The notes under the pieces were generated by a model, which worked only from the letters and a program-made list of their open reading frames with translations, was not told the DNA's origin and did not search any database. Shown here piece after piece: positions 55,167-63,591 of a stretch of 64,000 nucleotides of DNA; position 1 is the stretch's first letter, and the number at the start of each line of letters is the position of its first letter. The position numbers and the translations under genes were made by a program. Origin of the DNA: Acanthopleuribacter pedis (lineage in GTDB: Bacteria; Acidobacteriota; Holophagae; Acanthopleuribacterales; Acanthopleuribacteraceae); NCBI RefSeq assembly GCF_017377855.1, contig NZ_JAFREP010000002.1, positions 310,001-374,000 of the forward strand. The letters are read 5' to 3'.

Positions 55167-56438
55167 TTAACCAAGGATGCCCAAAGGGGTAGGGGTGTGG
55201 TTGGGTATGGCTTGCCGGATTTCGTGGTCGCCGGCGTTCAGGTGGCCGCGTAGGATTTCGCTATAGATATCGCGGTAATCCGTGCGCCAGGGGAGGTGGT
55301 TGCCTTCGAGGCCGGGCCAGTCGGCGCCGCCGTTGAGGGCGACACCGTGGTTGGCGCCGCCGAAGACCATGGCGACGGAAGCATGGCCGTGGTCGGTGCC
55401 GTGGCTGCCGTTTTGGTGCAGGGTGCGGCCGAATTCGCTGATCACCAGAACGACCACGTTGTCTAAAGCATCGGGGCCCAGATCTTGGTAAAGTGCTTGG
55501 ATGCCTCTGCTTAAGTCCGCCAACAAGTTGGCGTGGTTTCCCTGGGTGACCTGGCCGGGAACAACCTGGGCGGCGTGATGATCGTAACCCTCGTGATTGA
55601 CCATAACGGCTTCGATGTTGAGTTCGCTGGGTTCATCCTTGAGCATTTGGGCCGCGTGTTTGAGGCGGTACCCTAAATCGGTTTCAGGATATTCCGCTTC
55701 GTTGGCCGGTTGGTAGCTGTCGGCGTTTCGATCCTCAAAACGATCAAACATCGCGAGCAAACTTTCCGTGGTGCGCTTGAGTGCGGGTACGCGGTGGTCG
55801 TGGCCTTCGACGGCTAAGGTGCGCAATGCATGTTCGTAAGCGTCCCGTTCGTTCGCCGCCAAACGGCCGTGGAGCGGCATGTTCAACAAACCGAAATTGT
55901 TGCTGACTGGGACGGTGTAGGGACCGGTCATGGTTTGCGAAACATTGGCCGCGACCATCAGCGCACGGAACGGGCGAGCCGCCGGGTCCGCGGCGAAGAA
56001 TCGGTTTAACCATCCCGAGCCGCGGCGGTTCCCCGGCTCCGCGGTTTCCAGGAAGGACTGGGCGACGAAGTGGGAGGTATTCATGGATGGGTAACCCACC
56101 GCATGCACGAAACTCGCCTTACCCGCGTTGATGATGTCGGAAAGCGGTGCCAAGGATGGATGAAACCCAAAGAAGGGACTCGGATTGAGGGAGAGCAAAT
56201 GTTCGTTGGGGATGGATAAATCGGGCCGCATGGCGCGGTAGCGTTGTTGTTGCTCGCGATCACCGACCGGGGCCAGGGTGTTGATCGCGTCATTGCCGCC
56301 GCGTTGGAAAATGACCACCAACTTCTTGAGCTCATTTTTTTGGGTGCGACCGCGTTTGGGTTGCCTTGCGAGGAGGGGGACTGCCGCGCAACGCGCGAAT
56401 GATAAGCCGGCGGCGGTTAAAAAGTGACGTCTTTTCAT
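55167..56438 (-). CDS. DUF1501 (sulfatase-like fold) secreted protein
   Basis: A 423-residue protein beginning MKRRHFLTAAGLSFARCAAVPLLA, a twin-arginine-like leader usual in this family. Family landmarks are KLVVIFQRGGNDAINTLAP, YRAMRPDLSIPNEHLLSLN, FGFHPSLAPLSDIINAGKASFVHAVGYP, AVMVNHEGYDHHAAQV and VVLVISEFGRTLHQNGSHGTDHGHASVAMVFGG. DUF1501 proteins adopt an alkaline-phosphatase-like fold and the Asp/His pattern of GTDHGH fits metal binding. Their genes nearly always sit next to DUF1800 genes, as here, with 20 bases between. The substrate of the pair is unknown to me. Confidence 0.93.
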   Translation of the reverse strand: MKRRHFLTAAGLSFARCAAVPLLARQPKRGRTQKNELKKLVVIFQRGGNDAINTLAPVGDREQQQRYRAMRPDLSIPNEHLLSLNPSPFFGFHPSLAPLSDIINAGKASFVHAVGYPSMNTSHFVAQSFLETAEPGNRRGSGWLNRFFAADPAARPFRALMVAANVSQTMTGPYTVPVSNNFGLLNMPLHGRLAANERDAYEHALRTLAVEGHDHRVPALKRTTESLLAMFDRFEDRNADSYQPANEAEYPETDLGYRLKHAAQMLKDEPSELNIEAVMVNHEGYDHHAAQVVPGQVTQGNHANLLADLSRGIQALYQDLGPDALDNVVVLVISEFGRTLHQNGSHGTDHGHASVAMVFGGANHGVALNGGADWPGLEGNHLPWRTDYRDIYSEILRGHLNAGDHEIRQAIPNHTPTPLGILG

Positions 56439-56458
56439 GAGGAGCCTCTCTTGAAATG

Positions 56459-59400
56459 CTATTGCACGTTAAACGCGGGAAGGCGCATGTAGAGGTTGAT
56501 GGTTTGGGGCAAACGGTTGTGGACACGATGGTTGTCGTCCAAGCGTACGTCCTGCATGCTGCCGTTGGTGAGCCATTCCTCGGTGATCCGGCGGACGGTG
56601 GGATGGCTTTGGCCGTGGGCAAACATCAGTTCCATGAAACGCAACGCTTCATAGGCGGTGTGCAGCCCGTAATTTCGGCGGAGGACGTCGATGTTGAGCG
56701 AGGGTGTACCCGCGTTGGTTTGGTTGGTGGTCAAGTCATTCACGATTTGCCAACGGTAAAACACGGCGTTCGTATCGACCCATGCATCGTTTCGTTCGGA
56801 AAAACCGGTGGGTTCCATGAAATGGAAAAGGTTCATACCCAGTAGGTTGAATCCACTTTGACTGGTGCCCTGATGGTCCCGTGCACCCAGTGCCCGTTGC
56901 CCGGACACCCAAAATTCCAAGGGCGTTTTGATCTTGTTACGGCGGAAGCGCGGATCGTTGCGGAATTGAGGATGGTGGAACAAGGTGCGCAACACCTCGC
57001 GGATGCTGCCGTCTGCTTCCAGGTAGGTTTCCATACAGGCGCTGACGATTTCCGCGGGCGGTGTATCGGCTACAAAGAATTGACAGAGTTTGGTGCTGAT
57101 AAATTCGGCGGTGTGGGGTGATCGAGCAAGATGTCGGATCAGCGCCAAGCCCTGGCCAAGGCCTTCGTTGCCGGCTAGGGTGATGCCGAGAAGGTGTTTT
57201 TCGCCGAAATCGTGGCGCCCGGGGTTGAAGTAAAAGCGGCCGTCCCGTTCGCGCCAGCCGGTGAAACACCGCGCCGCCGCCACGATATCTTCGTAAACAT
57301 AGCCGTTGTCTTCCCCGTGGCTGTGTAGTTCGAGGATTTCACGCGCGTAGTTTTCGTTGGGCGCGCCGACCACGTTGGTGGCGCTGTCCAGATAGCGGGT
57401 CATCGGCACATTCAGCGCGGAGGCGAGGAGTAGGTCTTCGAAGCGGCCCAGCGCGAGCGCACGGAAGCGGTCGTTTTCACGGCGTTCCTCCCGGACGGAA
57501 GCCGTTTTGGTGAGGTCGGTGTTGAAATGGTTTTCCCAAAACCAGGTCATGACCTCTTCCAATTGCCGTTCCGAATGCACCATGCGCAGAAGCATCCGTG
57601 CGCGTAGGTTGTTGCTGTTAGCGTCCGCGTCGAAGAAGGTTTGGTCCTGTTCCACCAGGGGCGATTGCGGTACCGTTTCCGGGTTGAGTTGGGCCTCTAG
57701 CCAGGCATCGATGCCCATGGTTAGGATGGTTTTGAGGCTTTCGGGAGAGGGACCGAACGCCGCGCGGTGGAGGACATGCAGGGCTTCGGCGACCTCCGCA
57801 TCCTTGGTTCCGGGTGGAACCGGGTCAAAAGGTTCGCCGACGGTCCAATAGGCGGGGGAGGCTGAATCGTTTTGCCGTAAGACCCGGTTTGCTTGGTCGT
57901 TGACGGCAACTTCTTCGGGGCTGAGTGCGCGGCTGTAAAGTGCCAAGACGTTGGTGGTACCAAACATTTCGCGAAATCGCAGCGTTTGGGTGTTGTGGAA
58001 CCGGTTGGGAACGGGGCCGCCGGGGGCGCGAAATTCGGGTAATTCGGAACCGTTGAGGTACACCCGCATCGCGGTTTCGTCGTGGGTGACCACAAAATGG
58101 TAACGCGTGTTGGTGTTGAGTCGGGCGAGGTGGTGTTCGCCGTTGAAATACCGAAATCGGAGTTGGTTCCCGACCAAAAAGAAGTGGAGAAAGGGGTCAT
58201 GAACGACGCTGCGCCACTCGAGCATGATGATCCGTCGGGTGGGAATGGGCGCGGGTCGAAAAACGAAATCGAATTCGAAGGTAAAAGCGCCGCTTGCTTT
58301 GACCGCCTCACCGAAGTGCGAGCCCGCCGCGGTGGAACCGATCTCAAATGGTCCGCTGCTGGTGAAGCCGCCTTGTTCGCGTGGCATGACGCGGGTATCG
58401 GCCCATAGGTCGTACCCGTGTTCACCGGAATCCGCGAAAAGGCGCTCCTTTTCGAACAGATATTCGGCAATGAGGTCGCCGCCCACGCGGCCGGGGTGGC
58501 CCTGATTATGGGTGAAATCGGGTACGGCGATGCGGTCATGGTCAAGATGGGAAAGCAGCCGTTCGGGGACGTTTTGCCAGTCGAACCCAGGACCACGCCA
58601 GGTGAATTCGTGGAAAGGCGAATGGAAGAATTCGGTGTTGGCGATTTCGAGTTGGTGGTAGCCGCGTTCTAAAAAGATCGGCCGATTGATTCGGTCGCGT
58701 TCTGCTTGGGTGATCAAGGGTTGCCCGTGGATGCGTAGCTGGGCCGCTTTATTGCTAAAAAGTCGGAAAAAGTAGGTTCCGGCTGTTTCGATCCAAATTC
58801 GGCCCCGTTTCCAGGTGGTTAAATCTCGGCCAATTAGACGGCCGTCCAATTGGAGTCGGCCGCCGTCGCGAAAACGCCCGATTTCGGCGGTGGTGCTAAT
58901 GGTGCTGATGACCGGGGTGGCCGCGGTACCGATGGTGTGGGCGTGGATGCCGGGGCCGTTGTTGTAAAACAGGGTGGCAAGGCCGGGATTTCCAGGTTGG
59001 TTGTCGTCGTACTGTAGCACCAGTTCACCTGCGACCTGCCGGTTTTCCCCGGTTACGGCCCGCCAGGGGATACGGTTTAAACCGGGTTCGAGATCGAGGT
59101 TGTGGTGGATGACACCGTCATTGACGGGGATATCGCGTCCGTTCAGTTCGAATCGATAATTGGTTTCAGGGCTCAGGAGTGAAATCGTTAGGGGGCGTGG
59201 GGACTGGGTGACCCGGCTGAAATTTGGCTGCGAAAAGTGGACGCTTAATGCCGTGTTGGCATGGGGTGGCGGCGTGGTTCGATTGTGCCAGAGGTAGGTG
59301 GGGTCCACGGTGACAAGGTGGGGGCCGATCACGCTTCCCGTCGAAGCCCATGCGAAGATGATTTCAGGGTTGCCGGTATGGTGAACGGTATCGACGGCGA

Positions 59401-60001
59401 GTTCGTAAAGGCCGGCGTCCAGGTTGAGGACCACCTCGCCTATGAAAGGGGCCGCGGCGTATTCGATCAGGGTTTGGTGGTCCAGTGAGAGCCGGGCACC
59501 ATGGCCGCGAAGCAATTGCAAGCGGTACTCGGCATCCTCGGGGACCTGAAGAAAGCCGCGAAACTCGGCGCGAAATGCTTGGCGCATGTCGCTGTTGAGG
59601 AAAACCGCATCGCTGCCGTCATCGTCGAGACGGGGCGTTACGTGCACCGCGGCGGGGCTGAAACCGGGTTGGTCGGTATCCCGAAGGGTGAGGTTTGGTT
59701 GCACCGCGCCTTCCGCAAAACCGAAATAGGAACCGACCAGGCCGGGGCCCAGTTGAAGACAGCTGGTTTGGCGGACGAAATCAAGCACGGTAATGCGGCG
59801 ATCACCGTCGTAGTCGGCAACTTGATGGGTTTGCGTGAGGGTGGGCGCGGCCCAGAAACCGAGGTTTGCATTCAAATCCTGGCGGCTTTGGCCGGGCACT
59901 CCGTCCCGTTCAAAACGGCCGCATGGTTCACCTGTGGTTTGGGCCCAGGCACAGGGCAACCCCAGTAAGAGGCATAGGAAGCCCCTTCGAAGATCGTTCA
60001 T
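56459..60001 (-). CDS. Multidomain secreted DUF1800 protein (PA14-like and LamG-like domains)
   Basis: A 1,180-residue exported protein. ATG 60001 (MNDLRRGFLCLLLGLPCAWAQ) has GGGAGAG upstream; the frame extends 40 codons further without a signal. Order: a dockerin-like calcium segment (about 55-80, DYDGDRRITVLDF), a PA14-like domain (about 85-225, YFGFAEGAVQPNL, FRGFLQVPEDAEYRL), a second PA14-like domain (about 390-500), a LamG/concanavalin-like domain (about 520-710, LIAEYLFEKE, YHFVVTHDETAMRVYLNG) and the C-terminal DUF1800 region (about 745-1180, LHVLHRAAFGPSPESL, MTWFWENHFNTD, NENYAREILELHSHG, AARCFTGW). The carbohydrate-binding-type modules suggest a polysaccharide-related role together with the DUF1501 protein. 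Confidence 0.9.
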   Translation of the reverse strand: MNDLRRGFLCLLLGLPCAWAQTTGEPCGRFERDGVPGQSRQDLNANLGFWAAPTLTQTHQVADYDGDRRITVLDFVRQTSCLQLGPGLVGSYFGFAEGAVQPNLTLRDTDQPGFSPAAVHVTPRLDDDGSDAVFLNSDMRQAFRAEFRGFLQVPEDAEYRLQLLRGHGARLSLDHQTLIEYAAAPFIGEVVLNLDAGLYELAVDTVHHTGNPEIIFAWASTGSVIGPHLVTVDPTYLWHNRTTPPPHANTALSVHFSQPNFSRVTQSPRPLTISLLSPETNYRFELNGRDIPVNDGVIHHNLDLEPGLNRIPWRAVTGENRQVAGELVLQYDDNQPGNPGLATLFYNNGPGIHAHTIGTAATPVISTISTTAEIGRFRDGGRLQLDGRLIGRDLTTWKRGRIWIETAGTYFFRLFSNKAAQLRIHGQPLITQAERDRINRPIFLERGYHQLEIANTEFFHSPFHEFTWRGPGFDWQNVPERLLSHLDHDRIAVPDFTHNQGHPGRVGGDLIAEYLFEKERLFADSGEHGYDLWADTRVMPREQGGFTSSGPFEIGSTAAGSHFGEAVKASGAFTFEFDFVFRPAPIPTRRIIMLEWRSVVHDPFLHFFLVGNQLRFRYFNGEHHLARLNTNTRYHFVVTHDETAMRVYLNGSELPEFRAPGGPVPNRFHNTQTLRFREMFGTTNVLALYSRALSPEEVAVNDQANRVLRQNDSASPAYWTVGEPFDPVPPGTKDAEVAEALHVLHRAAFGPSPESLKTILTMGIDAWLEAQLNPETVPQSPLVEQDQTFFDADANSNNLRARMLLRMVHSERQLEEVMTWFWENHFNTDLTKTASVREERRENDRFRALALGRFEDLLLASALNVPMTRYLDSATNVVGAPNENYAREILELHSHGEDNGYVYEDIVAAARCFTGWRERDGRFYFNPGRHDFGEKHLLGITLAGNEGLGQGLALIRHLARSPHTAEFISTKLCQFFVADTPPAEIVSACMETYLEADGSIREVLRTLFHHPQFRNDPRFRRNKIKTPLEFWVSGQRALGARDHQGTSQSGFNLLGMNLFHFMEPTGFSERNDAWVDTNAVFYRWQIVNDLTTNQTNAGTPSLNIDVLRRNYGLHTAYEALRFMELMFAHGQSHPTVRRITEEWLTNGSMQDVRLDDNHRVHNRLPQTINLYMRLPAFNVQ

Positions 60002-60465
60002 TGGATCTCTCCCGTCTGGTATTCGATCAACGCGCAACAGGCGTTGAAGCACTGGCGACCCCGTGTGATGAAACCCAAGAAAAGGTGGTTTTTCGATCAG
60101 GCAAGAAGGAAGACCCGGCATCCATGGGAGATGGTTGGGGGATTCTTCAAGCGGGGGGCCGCAGGGCTCGAGCCCTTAAGGGGCAATTCCTATGCCGGCC
60201 GCGCTGTTGTTGTTTTTGGGTGAGAATGCGCGCTTGCTCACGCTTTCGCGGTGTGTTTTGTGTGGTCGATCATTTTCCTGTCGTCGGTTGTGAAATGATC
60301 GGAACCATTGGGCGCGGGACCTGTCACGCTCCGAGGTTCAGGTGTGCCTCGGAAGGTTTCACCGTGGCGGAGGAGCCGTTTCAGGGGATTGGGGCGGGTG
60401 CCGGCTTGCCGCCAATCAAGCGCTTGGCAAGGGGGGACCTGAACCATGAAGGTCCCAAAACGGAG
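60002..60465. other. Intergenic region upstream of the DUF1800 gene
   Basis: 464 bases between the DUF1800 start and the tRNA terminator. It contains a hairpin GGGACCT/AGGTCCC at 60434-60455 and no gene that I can support. The DUF1800/DUF1501 promoter should lie here. Confidence 0.45.
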
Positions 60466-60495
60466 AAAGGCGTTAACCTTTCGGTTAACGCCTTT
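60466..60495 (-). terminator. Terminator of tRNA-Asn copy 2
   Basis: AAAGGCGTTAACC pairs with GGTTAACGCCTTT around a TTTC loop, directly after the tRNA on the minus strand. Confidence 0.75.
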
Positions 60496-60500
60496 CATGT

Positions 60501-60576
60501 TGGCTCCGGTGCACGGACTCGAACCGCGGACAAGGTGGTTAACAGCCACCTGCTCTACCAACTGAGCTACACCGGA
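60501..60576 (-). tRNA. tRNA-Asn (anticodon GTT), copy 2
   Basis: Same 76-nt cloverleaf, including encoded CCA, as the gene at 43675, without a base change. The following CATGAAAG is also shared, but the terminator stems differ in sequence. Confidence 0.97.
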
Positions 60577-61182
60577 TCAATTTTTAGCGCCGAAGTGTGC
60601 CGCGCTGAGTGGAGATTCTCTTTCATCTTGGCGATTGAGTCAACGCTTTTTTGAAAAAAATGTTGGAGAAATGGGCGAACCCTTGGTGGACCGAGGACCT
60701 CGCCTTTTGGTGATGGGCTCGCCGGGGACGGCTCCCGTCTATTTATTTGGTGCTGTTGGCTAACCAGCCGTGATGAAAGGGGTTAAAGCGCACATTTCGG
60801 GGCTTTGGCGGTGCTGAAAACAGGCTTGTGATCTGAAAGCGTGTTCAGTAATTGGTCCCGTGCTAAGATGGCGCCGATTTTGGCCGAGTCCCCAAAAATG
60901 GTGCTCGGCCCCATGCGCGCGCGGGCTGTTTTTGTCCCCTTGTGTGTCCGAGGTTCGGCGGCGCGGGTATGGGTTTGATGCATCTTGTTCTGCCCGAGGT
61001 GGGTTTCCTTTTTTGGGTGACCCCCCTGTTCTGTTTCCCTTTTTTCCGCCCGCAACCATCGGCTGTCGCCACGATTTTCCGGCGCACATGCCTCTCTTGC
61101 CGATTGGACGCTTGTTCCCCAACCGCGGCCCCGTGCCGCATGTTCGTCGCTCCGGTTGGACGACCCTTGATAAGGATCTCTC
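60577..61182. other. 606-base region between tRNA-Asn and the KAS III gene
   Basis: No gene supported. Overlapping antisense frames on both strands arise from GC bias. A GGCCGAG/CTCGGCC hairpin is at 60882-60910, and the stretch 60990-61060 is a run of T- and C-rich sequence on the plus strand. The KAS III promoter must lie here. Confidence 0.45.
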
Positions 61183-62169
61183 ATGTTGTACCTACATGGT
61201 GCGGGGCATTTCCACCCTGAAAACATCATCGACAACGCATTTCTGGAAAGCCTCGATATTGGAACGGATACCCAATGGACCCTCGACCGGGTTGGTATTC
61301 ATCAACGCCGCACGGTGTTGCCGCTTGACTACATTCGCCACACCCGCAATCACAATCCCCAGGCCGCCGAGGAAGCCGCCGTCTACACCAACGCGCGTAC
61401 CGGCGCCCACGCCGCGCGCCTCGCCTTGACGCGGGCCGGTCTCACCCCTGACGATGTTGGTTTGGTTGTCGCCGGCGGCTGTTCACCGCAATACAGCACA
61501 CCGGCCGAGGCCTCGGTGATTGCGGCCGAGTTGGGGGTTGATGCGCCCGCCTTCGACCTTGGCACCGCTTGCTCGAGTTTCGGCACGCAACTGCATTTTA
61601 TTCGGCATATGGATGCCGCCGCGCTGCCGGACTACATTCTTATTGTGAACCCCGAGAACAATACCCGCATTGTCGATTACAGTGACCGCCGAACCGCCGT
61701 CCTCTGGGGGGATGCCACCAGCGCGGTGATTGTTTCGCGTACGGTCCCCGGTCCCTGGCGGCTGTGTTGCTCTGATTTTAAAAGTGATCCCAAGGGATGG
61801 AACAAAGTGCACATCAAACGCGGCAGCCACTTTCAGCAGGACGGGGCCGCCGTGCAAAAGTTCGCGATTACTAAATCGGTGAGCATGGTGAAGGGTTTGC
61901 GTGCGCGGTGCAACCATCAGGGCGATGACTTCTTTTTTATCGGTCACCAGGGGAATTTGCGTCTGTTGGGATCCGTGTGTAAGCGGGCCGAGATTCATGC
62001 CGACCGTCATTTATTTAATGTTGATCGCTTTGGTAACGGTGGGGCCGCGGGCGCACCCAGTGTGTTTAGTCAGAACTGGGAGCGGTTTCAGCGTGGGGAC
62101 CGCGTCATGATGGTGATTGTCGGCGCGGGTTTGGCCTGGAGTGGCATGTCGCTGCAGCGCGTTGCCTGA
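61183..62169 (+). CDS. 3-oxoacyl-ACP synthase III (KAS III/FabH-like)
   Basis: A 328-residue thiolase-fold condensing enzyme with AAGGATCTC before the ATG. The catalytic triad is visible: Cys in FDLGTACSSFGTQLHF (about residue 130), His in FFFIGHQGNLRLLG (about 248) and Asn in DRFGNGGAAGAPS (about 280). The Gly-rich C-terminal strand MMVIVGAGLAWSGMSLQ closes the fold. FabH starts fatty acid synthesis from acyl-CoA and malonyl-ACP; diverged forms join acyl groups in secondary metabolism. GHQGN in place of the usual PHQAN, and isolation from other fab genes, point to a specialised rather than a housekeeping enzyme. Confidence 0.87.
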   Translation: MLYLHGAGHFHPENIIDNAFLESLDIGTDTQWTLDRVGIHQRRTVLPLDYIRHTRNHNPQAAEEAAVYTNARTGAHAARLALTRAGLTPDDVGLVVAGGCSPQYSTPAEASVIAAELGVDAPAFDLGTACSSFGTQLHFIRHMDAAALPDYILIVNPENNTRIVDYSDRRTAVLWGDATSAVIVSRTVPGPWRLCCSDFKSDPKGWNKVHIKRGSHFQQDGAAVQKFAITKSVSMVKGLRARCNHQGDDFFFIGHQGNLRLLGSVCKRAEIHADRHLFNVDRFGNGGAAGAPSVFSQNWERFQRGDRVMMVIVGAGLAWSGMSLQRVA

Positions 62170-62241
62170 GGAATCGGCGGTGGAAACGGTTCGCCTTCGC
62201 GGTGGCCGTTTCGCCGTAAACCTTGAATTTAGGCAAAAAAA

Positions 62242-62270
62242 ATAGGGATCTGCAGAGCAGATCCCCTATG
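62242..62270 (-). terminator. Minus-strand terminator in the 62.2-62.7 kb gap
   Basis: On the minus strand ATAGGGGATCTG pairs with CAGATCCCTAT (one bulge) around a short loop, then runs into eight T. It lies 430 bases beyond the K+ channel stop codon and 73 bases after the KAS III stop, so it may serve both directions. Confidence 0.7.
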
Positions 62271-62518
62271 GCACACTAGACGTGTGAATGAGCCACAGTT
62301 AGGAAGCGGTTCGGAAAAGGTGGGGGAAGGTGACTGACTTCCCCCGGTTGCCTCGATGAGGCTTTCTTTCAAGGGTAATTGGTTGGCGAGCGGTGCGCTC
62401 TAGCCTTGCTTTCCCTTAAAGCGAAATCGGTGCCACTTTTTTTAAGGATGCTTAAATCGTTGGTACCGTAGGGATTAGGTTTTTTTCTTAGCAATTGCAT
62501 CAAAAAGCATGGTTGGAT

Positions 62519-62687
62519 TGCACGAAAATGCATGGTCGCTTGGGGTGCTTGCTTTTTGAATTCTGGGAGACTTTCTGCGATTGGTGCAGGTTTTTTGTTT
62601 TTAATTGACTTGAATAAATATACTTATAGATGGTCTGCACGAAATTGCAATGTGGTTTTTAGGAGGTGATAGATGCACGAATGTGCA
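62519..62687. promoter_or_regulatory. Three copies of a 14-bp TGCA-N6-TGCA site with nearby SD
   Basis: TGCACGAAAATGCA (62519-62532), TGCACGAAATTGCA (62636-62649) and TGCACGAATGTGCA (62674-62687) differ only in the two or three bases before the last TGCA. An exact AGGAGGTGAT precedes ATG 62673, which would read MHECA and stop. The gap lies between convergent gene ends, where such signals are not expected. The other sequence in 62170-62703 is AT-rich and has no gene. Confidence 0.55.
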
Positions 62688-62703
62688 TGAACTGTTGCCC
62701 AGG

Positions 62704-63507
62704 TCACAATTTGGCACCGCAAAATTTACAAAACTGGGCATCGTGATCGTGTCCTTCCTTTGCGCATTCCGGGCAGGCTTGGGTTGAGACCTTGAAATCG
62801 CGGCGGGCGTGGTTCAGTTCGACCGTGACGATCCCGGTCGGGACCGCAATGATGGCGTAGCCTAAGATCATGGCAATGGCCGCGAAGAACTGCCCCAAGT
62901 CGGATTGCGGGGAAATGTCGCCGTAACCGACCGTGGTGATGGTGACGATGGCCCAGTAAATACTGCGGGGAATGCTGGTGAAGCCGTGCTCTTCCGATTC
63001 AACCAAGTACATCAGCGATCCCAGGATGGTGATCAAGGTGATCAGCAAGACCAGGAACACGGTGATTTTGCGGGTGCTGGCGCGAATGGCGCGCACAATG
63101 TAATCCCACTCGTGGAGGTACTGCGCCAGCTTGAGGATGCGCCAAATCCGTATGGTGCGCAGGGTGCGGATAACCAAGAGGTATTGGGTTCCCGGAAAAA
63201 ATAAACTCAGGAAGGTCGGCAGAATCGAGAGCAGGTCGACGATTCCGAAGAAGCTGGTTGCGTATTTGAGCGGTTTGCCCACGCAGTAAAGCCGGGCGAT
63301 GTACTCGATCGAAAACAGAATGGTAAAACCCCATTCGGCGGCCAGGAGGATGGTGCCGTAATCGGCGCGGATCGATTGAACGGAGTCAAGCATCACCGCC
63401 AAGACACTGCCGAGGATACCGACGATCAGCAAGAGATCGAAGGCGCGGCCCGCGGGGGTGTCGGCTTCAAAAATGATTTCGTGCATTTGGTGACGCAAGG
63501 CGTTCAT
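62704..63507 (-). CDS. Voltage-gated K+ channel with C-terminal zinc ribbon
   Basis: A 267-residue six-helix channel subunit. The voltage sensor helix S4 is VIRTLRTIRIWRILKLAQYL, the pore loop IYWAIVTITTVGYGDISPQS carries the K+ selectivity filter TVGYGD, and the S6 helix follows (FFAAIAMILGYAIIAVPTGIV). It belongs to the bacterial KvAP-like group and acts as a tetramer in the inner membrane. The C-terminus has an uncommon CPEC...CKFC zinc-ribbon (CPECAKEGHDHDAQFCKFCGAKL), which may assist assembly or sensing. Start MNALRHQMHEIIFEA at 63507 has AGGAGT upstream. Confidence 0.93.
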   Translation of the reverse strand: MNALRHQMHEIIFEADTPAGRAFDLLLIVGILGSVLAVMLDSVQSIRADYGTILLAAEWGFTILFSIEYIARLYCVGKPLKYATSFFGIVDLLSILPTFLSLFFPGTQYLLVIRTLRTIRIWRILKLAQYLHEWDYIVRAIRASTRKITVFLVLLITLITILGSLMYLVESEEHGFTSIPRSIYWAIVTITTVGYGDISPQSDLGQFFAAIAMILGYAIIAVPTGIVTVELNHARRDFKVSTQACPECAKEGHDHDAQFCKFCGAKL

Positions 63508-63591
63508 GGTTGGTACTCCTAGGGCGGATGCGTGGTGGCGGTGTCCGGGTGATGAGGCGCGGTTGAATGGGTAAACGGGAAAACCCCGGTG

